DNA of 64,000 bases from Acridotheres tristis (taxonomy: Eukaryota; Chordata; Aves; Passeriformes; Sturnidae): NCBI GenBank assembly GCA_037013685.1, contig CM072886.1, positions 30,139,080 to 30,203,079 of the forward strand, in the 5' to 3' direction. The position numbers were made by a program, and so were the translations under genes. Numbering within the stretch: the stretch's first letter is position 1; every line of letters starts with the position of its first letter. Positions 54,811-64,000 of this stretch are shown piece after piece. The notes under the pieces were generated by a model that made no database searches, was not told the DNA's origin, and saw only the letters and a program-made list of their open reading frames with translations.

Positions 54811-55728
54811 TGCATATGGCTTTAAAACAATTACCAGGCCTTCGTTTAAAATACACTTCCAAAAGAATTATCATCATTCAAACTCGCTGGAAAAAGGATG
54901 TACTGCAAAAACACACATGACATTTCAAGCAGATTGGCTACTTTCATGAAGCTGTGATTTAATCTGTCACCACTGTTAACTGGTGTCTCACCTAGATATT
55001 TACTAGAGAGCAGAGGGATTCAATATCATTTAAAAGACAGTTCAGAACAGCAATAACTTTTGCACACACATCATTTAGCATCAGCCAAGAGCGTTTGTAA
55101 TGTCCTTCCTACATCTGTGTAGTTTTTAGAATAAAAGTGGAAAATGCTTTTGGCAAAAACAAGTAATAAAAAACCTCCTTTGCTATATAGCAATAAACAG
55201 AAAAGGACTTTACATGAGGATGCATACCTACTACTGCTTTTCAACCAAGTAGCAGAGCTTTTGCCCTCTACAAATCTTGCATGACTTGTATTTTGATATC
55301 ACAAATATTGACATCCTGATCAGAGTAATTGGACTATATTCTGCCCGGTTGTGGCTGTTATCAGAGACCAAGGCCTGCTTTTCATTGATTCCTGCTGATT
55401 TCATGCCAATATGAAGGCATGACAGAAATAATGACAATGCAGCGTATTTTTATTTTGAAAAGAACAATCTGTCCACTCTTGTTCCCTCTAGGCTGAAATA
55501 GCAACCAGCACGTCCAAATAGAGAGGAGAAGATGGCACCAAATGAGTTTACGTGTTAAATGGCATTTTATTTTGTCAGATTCCTCCATAAGTCATTAACT
55601 ATTGTATTCTCTCTCACAGATAATAGCCGGTCCCTGCAAAGAAATTACATATCTATTCTGTGCAGGAAAATGAAGGCTGAGTTAGACATATATTCAAAAG
55701 TTGCATGAAATATTTAATTTTCATATTT

Positions 55729-55740
55729 TATATATATATA

Positions 55741-55770
<30 letters not shown>
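55729..55770. repeat. (TA)n microsatellite
   Basis: Alternating TA with two small interruptions (a phase slip near 55740 and a G near 55749), ending in ACAC. Simple repeat. Confidence 0.9.
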
Positions 55771-55771
<1 letters not shown>

Positions 55772-55841
55772 GCACTGTGTATTTGTCCTACACATTAATA
55801 CAGAAGTTAGAATTACTGTAGTTAAATCCCAAATCAGATGT

Positions 55842-55899
55842 AATTCTTTTAAATACTACTCTTCCCTTTTAATTCTTTAAAATACTACTCTTTCCTTTT
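55842..55899. repeat. 29-bp tandem duplication
   Basis: Two head-to-tail copies of a 29-base unit (55842-55870 and 55871-55899) that begin AATTCTTT and end CTTTT. They differ at two positions, so the duplication is fairly young or maintained. Confidence 0.85.
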
Positions 55900-58800
55900 A
55901 ATTTAATTAAATACAAGCTTTATCACTCCCCTATGAGTCAAGATAATTAAAGAAAGACCCATATTTGTCAGTGAATCTCAGAAATGTTCTAATGAGTGGA
56001 TAAGAATCATTTGTAATTAACATGCTAATTGCTTGTATGCAAATGGCCTGTTGTTCAAGAGGTTTAAAAACTGCTTGAAAACAGTTTGTTTGCCTTCCCT
56101 CTTAAGCAGACTAAACATTCCCACTTGCAGTCTTATTTACATTATTAATTTGCTTAGCAAATATTTTTTTAATAGCTAGTGCCAATAGAAGGAGTGGAAG
56201 CCTTGTTTGGAGAGCTCTTGTGAAGAGTGCTATTTTCTCCAGTTCAAGCAGATGAGCAGACTTAAATGTGAGGTTTTCAGGCACATAATAGACCCTTGGC
56301 TTATCAAAGCCTCTTATCTGATTGGAAAAAAAAATCAAAGGTAAACTTCACAGCTCATGGAATTAAAAGACAAATGAGATGTCATAATTATCAAAGTGGC
56401 TAATTTAGAAAATTAAGCCATTCACATAGGTGACATAATTGCTTGTCACAATCACTCTTTTTCTCATTAGCCCTCTCTTCAGAACCTACCATACAGTGGA
56501 ACATTCTTTAGTCTTGGAAAATATTGCCTATACTGTAATCCCTTAATAGCATAGCCTCTGAAATTAGTGCAAAAAATATACATAATAGCTTCATTGATGT
56601 GATATATTTGTGTGATTCTCTGTTTGATTGTGTCTCACACTGTAAATTCTGGTATTTGAATTTTGAGTATTTTATTGGGTTTTTTTCTATCTTCTTTTAA
56701 AATGATACAATTTAAAATTAATAATCTAATTATGATGGAGGACTTAATACACCAACATGCCATACGGAAATGCTTTCGACAGGATTATGTTTCCATCTCA
56801 TAAGGCAGCTTTAACAAATAAGTATTATGAGGTATTTAACCATTGTGGCCAGAAGATTAAATTGTCCTCCTAAATTGTGGGTGTATAGGAAAAAATATCC
56901 TCTATGGAGTGATGCATCTTTCTAACATTTTATGTTGCTCTCAGTCAGTTTAAAATAATACTCAAAATAATATTCTTTATAAGAAAGTAATTTTCAGGAA
57001 GTAGGTGCACTTCCCTGACAATCATATTGTTTATGAGTCAGCAAGTACAGAAATTATTAATGACAATTTCTAAGAAAGGAAATGAGTCTGGTTTGCTATG
57101 CGAGTTTCAAGGCATGACATTGTAAATGGGCAAGGTTAAACATTTTGGATTAAAAACATGACTGTGAGATTGATTAGGGTCCTACAGTCTTGTAAAGTTG
57201 GTAGAACATAGCTGACATGACTTATAGTTTGCTGAATTCAGAGAGATTACATTGATGTCATTCATTTGAAGAGATAGTTCATCCTGGATGCATACAGTGA
57301 AGCTGTCATCTGTGCATTTCACAAATATTCATGTGACTAACATGTTTTGATTAGACTAACACTGAACCACACCACTGAACGGGTCATGTGCCTGAAGCAC
57401 TGTGACAAAGTCAAAGTGTGCGTTAAAAAACACAGAACAAAAACTGGAAATAAAATAAAGCCAAAAACCCAGCCTAATCTTGTAAAGCTTTCTGTGTGCC
57501 ACTCCTTTGAATATTTGGCATACTTGACATATGGAGTACTGAAACTCGTATCTTATAGCAAGCAATTCGGCTTCTGACTGTAATAAAAGAACGTTAATAT
57601 ATCATTAGCTCAATTATAAACAGTATTGACTCTGGTCTGTATGAACAGACTCCTATAGAGTTTGCATGAATGTGCTTATTTAGAAATAAGGTCCATCCTG
57701 CACTTTATTCTCCACCCATGGCTGGGCAGGATTGCAACCCAGTATTCCCAGAAGGGAATTTGCTTCAGCTGTCAGTTCCTCAAAAATTAATAGAAAGCAA
57801 GAACTTCTATTTCCAAGAAAAAGACCTTCTTCAATGGACTGTGGTAGTCTTCAGAACATCTGGTTTTAGAAAAATATGTTAGGACTGATGCTTCTGGATT
57901 TATTGAGCCTGACAACACTCCAGTTATGCATCCTTGGCTCATGGCAGGGGTAGTCACTCCATTTCAGCCCTTCTGCCCAAAAGGCATAGGAGGTGTTTCA
58001 GTCCCATATATTCCGCAAAAAATTGTTGACGCCAATTCTTTTCCCCAATCTTCTCTGCAGTTTCCTACCTTCTCACTAGGATTGTTTCTTCCTGAGTACT
58101 TCAGTTTGTTCACAACAAAGAAGGCAAGCATTTTAACCAACATTTTAACTACATTGCCACTGTTCATATGCAAAAAGAGCTATTTACAGGTCCATACAAA
58201 AGTAGCAAAAAACATTTGCACATAAAAACATTTGGTTTCATTTCCTCTCCACTATAGAAAGGCTCTGACTTTCCCACCCTTTTTTCGTCCCGCATCCTTT
58301 TGATCCCCATGGTCTCATCTCCTCCCTAACTTTAGGTCCTCTTTTCGTGCCCAGGGCACTCCCTCTTTAGTTTAGACACCTTGGCCTAGAGAACGAAGTG
58401 ACCGCTCAGATTTTAAACAGCTTATTTAAAGTACTTTTTCTTCTGCTTTTCTGCTTTACTTTGATGGTTGCATCCAGCTGACAGACCAGCTCTGCTCGCA
58501 ATCCCAAGGGCAGGCAGGACATGTTAAATCTCATGTCGGTTAATATCCACAGCTATCTCTGAACCATGACTTGCTCAGTCTTTTGTCATGCTCGTTGTTT
58601 TCCAAGGCACTTATCCCATGTTAACAACTTTTTCTCTGTCCTCTGGCTGCTTCTGGTTAATATATGTGAGGGGTGACACAGACCCTGCCAGAAACTTTTA
58701 ACATTCATGGTTATTGTTAAATGAAAGGCTCATAAAGACAAATTTTGTAAGTTATGCATAAATTTACTGACTGTCTCAGGGCAGAATAAATATTAAGAAT

Positions 58801-60520
58801 CTGCTGTTTTTCTAGAAGACGTTTTATTGCAATAAATATTTTCCATAAATATCAGTCTGGTTTGAGGGAGAAAGAAAGGAGGCTGAAGATATAAGGCTGT
58901 TCTGTTATTCTCCCATCACCTGTCATGAGGAGGGTCAGGTTCTGATCTCATTTATTGTGTTGGAAACTTCTGACACAATTTCCTTGGAACAGCTCAGCCT
59001 CTACTGATTTAACAGGTTGTGTACACTGGTCAGCTATTTTAGGTTTGAAAATATCAACACTGACCTTCAGAAGTGTCACAATGGACAGGAACAAAATGGT
59101 GATATGACAGACACAACTGGCAGTCAGCCACCATAGGAAGCAAAAAACTTCTAAACATTTTGCTTCGACATAGCATTCAGTATTGGGAACAAGCTTTCTT
59201 ATTCAGCTTAAAAAGAAAACTGACTTGAAACATCTGCAAATGTCTTACAAAGCAATCAGGCCTAAATAATCAGTAACAGCACCCTTTGTGATTTGGTGGC
59301 TTGCCTTGATCCCATTCCCATAATAATTTTGGATCAAAAAATTTCATTTAGATGGCACTGAAGTTGTGATTTCAGTAGAAAATTGATATTACCATCATAA
59401 GAGTGCATGTAAACTGAAGATTAAATAAGTAAATTGTTATATATCTGTCTTTTTAGGGTAACAGCATACATGTGTTTTACAGGGAACACAGAATTATCAC
59501 CTAAGAAAATAAAGACTAATGTAAAACAGCTGCAAATGGTGACTGATGATCACTATGCTAATACTAATAGTATTGTTCCCAAATATGCATTGCTGTCTCT
59601 CAGAGGCCATGTTTAATACTAAATAGCTCCCAGTTTATTAACAGGTCAATTCTGGAACTCATCCTGTGAGAGAGCTGACTTTAAGAACTGGACTGCCTCC
59701 ATGTGTATCTGTAAGATAGTTTATATGGTGACAATATCAAAACAAAAGAATAAGTTGTCTCATGCCAGCTGTTGAGGGAAAAAATGTATTAATCTGTATG
59801 TATTAATCTGTCTGACTTGGCTAACCCATACTTGCAATTTTATATTCTGTGCTAAATGAGTCATGCCCAATATTTCTTGCAATAGTTTTGAAATAGAGCT
59901 GCCTAGAACTGAAAGCAAACCTTTCTCCCTTTTCCTTTCTTTGCTGAACTTCCCTATCAAAATATTTAGGGTGTTTGAAAGCTATGCCATACACCTGACT
60001 CAGCAGCTGGCCTTTCAGAGCTCTCTCTGCTACCTTCTCCCTTCTCTTAACAAGTATTTTTAAAATACTGAGCCAAGTCTACTGCCATTTATTGCAGCAT
60101 ATATCTGAACTAACTTTACAATGCATTGCACTGGTTTGCTGTCCTTTGAATTACTGAAATTATTGAACATAAGCATAGCAACAGTATTTGGAGGGAATGA
60201 TTACTCAGCCCCACAGCTGTCAATTTTATAAAAAAAAAAATGACAAAATCATATTCCATGAAATTTTTGCGTGTAATCTCCTAAAAAAACACAAAATAAG
60301 AAGAAAGATGGACTTAAATGAGCAGTGGAAGCAAAGGTGGAAAACAGAGGGTCTGTGGAATCCATTTAATGGCATTGAAGGTTTGTGCATGCTGAGGTAC
60401 AGCTCATTAGTGTTGTGCTTACTGTGACTGAAATGGTCCTAAGGCTGGACAGAATTTGGAGGTCATTCATATTTCTCGAGAGACTGGAGCTTCAGATAAA
60501 GCTGAGGGACTCAAACGTCA
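55900..60520. other. Non-coding sequence, no gene recognised
   Basis: AT-rich sequence with only short open frames (up to 99 codons at 57926-58225, no recognised domain). No transposon end or RNA gene recognised. A possibly constrained element with an octamer lies at 55990-56110. Confidence 0.55.
55990..56110. promoter_or_regulatory. Candidate enhancer-like element with octamer
   Basis: Contains a perfect octamer ATGCAAAT at 56037-56044, preceded by homeodomain-type GTAATTAA and GCTAATTGC within 30 bases. The cluster resembles POU/homeodomain enhancers. Function and conservation are inferred, not shown. Confidence 0.28.
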
Positions 60521-60546
60521 GGTATTTCCCCATGAAGGGAAATACC
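60521..60546. repeat. Perfect 10-bp inverted repeat
   Basis: GGTATTTCCC and its exact reverse complement GGGAAATACC are separated by CATGAA. The arms include a GGGAAATACC word resembling an NF-kappaB-type half/full site on each strand. It sits about 130 bases upstream of a CR1 fragment. Confidence 0.85.
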
Positions 60547-60679
60547 AAACAGTGGGGAGTGGTGATTTGACCTTTATCTCTAAGTCAATCGAAGTAAACC
60601 AGGGAGAGATTTTAGCACAGACTGTTGCAGTAGCACAGGGAGTAAAGGTTTTAAGCAAAGAGACTATCAATTTAAATTA

Positions 60680-60886
60680 AATTAGAAGAATTTATGTTAT
60701 GATGAAGGTGGTAGAACATTGGAACTGATTGGCCAGAGTGGAGGTGGATGCCACATCTCTGAAAACATTCACCATCAGGTTGGATGGAGCTCTGAGCAAT
60801 CTGATCTAGTTGAAGATGTCCCTGCTCATTGCATTGGATTAGATGACCTTTGACCCTTCCAACCCAAACTGTTCTCTGGTTCTGTC
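60680..60886 (+). mobile_element. CR1 LINE 3' fragment
   Basis: CR1 3' hallmarks run in order: GGTGGTAGAACATTGGAACTG, GGCCAGAGTGGAGGTGGATG, a 'TTCACCATCAGGTTGGATGG' block, 'AGATGACCTTTGACCC', 'TTCCAACCCAAACTGTTCTC'. 5'-truncated, about 200 bases, non-coding. Sense strand plus. The flanking sequence upstream to about 60400 could be an older part of the same insertion but I cannot show it. Confidence 0.9.
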
Positions 60887-61652
60887 ATAATCAAAGTACT
60901 GAGGAGGAGAAGCTGGAGAGCCACATAGCTCCTAAAAGGTTGTAGGTGCATAAGGAAGCTGGAAGAAACAGAGGCAACATCTGTCAGGAGGACTACTATA
61001 TATTTGAACTGCTCTGCTGTTTTTCAGCTTTTTACCAGTCAATTGCTCAGGATATTTTGACTTTTCTTACTAAATAAATTTTCTTTGCATACAATTTTTA
61101 TACCGCTTGTTTATTATGGGTAAAGTACACTCGTGCTAAAATGGTTCAGACTAGTAACAATCAAATTTCCCACAGGCTGCTGATCTAGATCTCCTGGCTT
61201 TTGATATTCTATTCTCTGTTGGCAAAATGTCTCAAACATCTCAGCAGTCAGCAAGAGTCTGGAAGCAGGTGTCGATTTTCACCTCTTCTAGTGTCAGAAA
61301 TTATCGTCTAGATGGCATGTTGTCTATAGAGCTGAAGTTAAATCAAACGGAGAGTTGGCATTTTTCTCTTCCACTAGACCTGCAGCAAGACAAGGTCAGT
61401 TGGAGGAATACTTACACCACTCACACCAATTCTAGCTGAGAAAGCTTGGCTTCACAGACAGGACTGCTCAAAGACCCAAAAAGTAAAAAGTAGCTATGGT
61501 TCGTAGTACTGTGGTTAAGGAAGGGAGGAAGGCAGGGAGGGAGGCTCGCTGAGTGCTCAGTGAGACAGACATGTGAAGTGTCTGTGGAGACACTGAAGCA
61601 GCTGATAAGCTAACTGAAAGTACAGTACCTCCTCTTCATCATTTCCCAGAGT

Positions 61653-61669
61653 CCAGAAGAGGGCACTGG
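61653..61669 (+). promoter_or_regulatory. CTCF-like binding motif
   Basis: CCAGAAGAGGGCACTGG matches the vertebrate CTCF core (CC, then AG, then AGRGGGCRC) with one departure, an A where a pyrimidine is usual. CTCF sites anchor chromatin loops and insulators. A single motif match is weak evidence of occupancy. Confidence 0.35.
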
Positions 61670-61795
61670 ACGAATTTCCTGATGAATAAGAGAGCTTTTG
61701 GAACAGTGCAGAAATGCGTCCTTGGCACTGCATAAATGAGACGGACATGTCTTCTGTGTAAATACTGTTCTCCGGCCTTTATTTTGACATTTACT

Positions 61796-61844
61796 CCAGT
61801 TTAATCAACTAGGTTTTAAACACATTTGCTTTGATTAAAACTGG
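61796..61844. repeat. Near-perfect 13/14-bp inverted repeat
   Basis: CCAGTTTAATCAA (61796-61808) and TTGATTAAAACTGG (61831-61844) are reverse complements except for one extra base in the right arm, with a 22-base spacer. Could form a hairpin, or be two oppositely oriented homeodomain-type sites. Confidence 0.75.
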
Positions 61845-63942
61845 AATTGGCCTTGCAATAAAGATGGTCTCTCCAGTGGCTCATTTTGGAAACCCCCTGA
61901 ACAGTGATCAGATATATTTATGATGCCCTTTAGCTGCATGTTTGATTTCCTTGACATAAAAAGAGGGGGAGGGAAAAAAAAAGGAAAAGCTGCTGACTCT
62001 TTAAAGGTTTCTGGGGCTGTTTTTGCTGGCCTGCAGCCTCGCATTCTCTTACATGGTGGATCAAAGATCCCAACACTGTAAGAGTCAGTCAGTACAACAT
62101 AGGCACTACTTAAACATATTGCTCAAAACATTCCTTTTTGTTTCTTTAAAAGGTCACATTCTGAAAACAGTTCATCTTATTACTTAAGTGAAACAGTAAT
62201 TTTATATTCTCTGACAGGTTGCATGTGTTTCCTGAGGGAAAAAAAGCAAGCTTTGATAGCATCCTAACCATTAGCTAATAAAATAGTTACGTACGTTATG
62301 TGTTATTAACTGTCTTTGTTGTAGTTATACAAATGTATTTTTTAAATTCCCTTGTTCATTTTCAATGCTATGGTGTGGAAAGCTGGAGACAACAAAGAGT
62401 TAAATCATAGTCTATGCTTGGGTTCTTTTTTAGAAGGAAAAGGTAGTTGTTTTGATGTAGGTCTCTTAGCAACTAGAAATTTAGCTCTTTGTTTATTATA
62501 AAATACTTCAATTTTGAAGGAAAGAATTTACATTTCTCATTTAGTTGCTCTCCTTGTCTTCTCCATCTGCCTTGATGTAGTCTAAAACAAAATAAAAAAA
62601 GTTGTTTCCAAATATGAGTTACAATATTCTTGGATGACAAGAAAATCTTACTTACTATTCAGAGAGGGTAGTTTAAAGGAACACTGCCTCCAATGTCTAG
62701 CATTTTCCAAAAAAAACCACAAAACCCAAAAAACATAAGTTTTGTTGCTGAATAAATTTTACAATTTTGTAGTGATTTAGCTTTACTGTGACATACTATT
62801 TTAAAAGGATGAATGACAACAATGATAAAAGCAAAGCACCGTAGTGCACGGAATTATGCAGTTACAACAATAAACTAAATATTTTCTTTTCCACCTTCAA
62901 ACAGGTTAGAGTACTGGCATATTTAAACAATTGATGGAATCGTGTCCTAAATGGAATCCTGTGTCAGAGATAAAGTATCATCTTGATGCTGTAAAGACTG
63001 CTTTTGTGCTTGAATGTAGTGTTTTGATAGAAAACTAATATTTAATTTTGCAGGAAAAAATCCGCATATCAATTGAACAATAAAACCCAGAATGTAAGTT
63101 ATATTTCCATTAAGCTGAGATGACCTAACAGTTTTTCCAGCTGGAGAAAGAAAATGAATGTGTGAATGAAGGTAGTTTATGAAAAAACCCACCAAATATG
63201 AAGCCAAAATTTCACAGTCTTCATCAGTGTTTTCTGAGGACCCAGACAGGACATGGGGGTCTTAACTGAAGATGGGGACAGGAGTTGTATTCTGGAAATA
63301 ACCAGTCCCAAATACACTCAGGTGGTGGAGAAATTGAAGAAAGGAAGATCACGTGCAGGTATTCATTACCTTGTCTGCTATACAGTTGTCATTTGTACAG
63401 AGAAGGGTGTCTGGGTACCTGCTTCATGGGCCTTAAGTGGCAAGACTTATCTCAGGTAGAGCTATTCAGTTTGTGCTTGGGGCCAAAGAAAAGCAGCCTG
63501 CTGCAGCCTCACTGAGAGGAGGATAGTTCAATCAGAAATAGAGGTGGTGAGGGCCATGTCTTGATTTTATAATCTACCTTTTCCTAAGTTGACAAAATGG
63601 AAGGAAAATTCCAGCTGACTGTATGGCATTTTTTTGAATTAGCAAGTCAAATATTCGTATACAATATAACTTGGGAGTTTGCATCTTAATACTGGAAACA
63701 TTATAATCTAGGCTTAATAAATTAATAATAAAAATAAAAATAAGCAGCTGCCCCTGGTCATGTGTAAATTTGTGGTGTCTGCATGCCTGATCATGTAAAC
63801 ATTTACCCGTGTGACTACAGTTAGTCCCAGTGGTCCATTAATTTCATGCCCCTGGAGACGAAAAATTGACACAAGTAGAGTTTTAGGAACTGGGTCTAGT
63901 GTTGATGCTCACACTGACCTGCTACTGTTCAGAAATGTTAGG

Positions 63943-64000
63943 GCACAAAGATGGTCAGTGGGCTGGAGCACCTTTCTTATGAGGAAAGGCTGAGACAGCC
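63943..64000 (+). mobile_element. CR1 LINE fragment, cut by window edge
   Basis: The last 58 bases match the CR1 segment GGGCTGGAGCACCT followed by TATGAGGAAAGGCTGAGA, which in full elements lies a few hundred bases before the 3' end. The element should continue past the window in the plus direction. Confidence 0.85.

Larger units (their letters stand above)
60887..63942. other. Non-coding sequence, no gene recognised
   Basis: AT-rich with a purine-rich GGGAGG tract near 61521-61544. Open frames stay under 90 codons. It contains a CTCF-like site and an imperfect hairpin. No RNA gene or transposon recognised. Confidence 0.55.

Overview
The window looks like a gene-poor stretch of a vertebrate nuclear genome, most likely a bird. 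The evidence is several 3' fragments of chicken-repeat-1 (CR1) LINEs, one candidate solo LTR of an avian-type endogenous retrovirus, AT-rich and CpG-poor sequence throughout, long simple repeats, and no prokaryotic gene organisation. I recognise no protein-coding gene or structural RNA gene. The open frames are short, overlap on both strands, show no familiar domain, or are translations of simple repeats. Nothing here resembles a bacterial operon, CRISPR array or phage system.

Layout: 1-13.8 kb is non-coding sequence with a poly-C/A-rich tract near 7.1 kb, a short TG repeat near 8.0 kb and a few stretches that look constrained. From 13.80 to 14.47 kb there is a sharply bounded CpG-rich segment, the only one in the window and the best candidate for a promoter or strong regulatory element. 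From 14.5 to 32 kb the sequence is AT-rich, interrupted by a very long (TTTC)n microsatellite at 25.56-25.93 kb. A long (AGAGG)n pentanucleotide array lies at 32.19-32.37 kb. From 32.4 to 47 kb are two CR1 fragments (33.7 and 46.0-46.45 kb), two adjacent perfect palindromes (45.82 kb), and the candidate solo LTR (46.585-46.964 kb). From 47 to 64 kb are further CR1 fragments (54.35, 60.68 and 63.94 kb, the last cut by the window edge), an AT repeat, a 29-bp tandem duplication, a CTCF-like site and several perfect or near-perfect hairpins.

The likely biology is an intergenic or long-intronic region with scattered distal regulatory DNA and decayed retroelements. Candidate conserved elements are called only from their look (locally retained CpGs, octamer and homeodomain-type motifs, absence of repeat signatures) and carry low confidence because no alignment could be run. 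I found no clear undescribed system; the strongest leads are the CpG-rich element, the LTR and a possible 59-nt exon on the minus strand at 44.77-44.82 kb.
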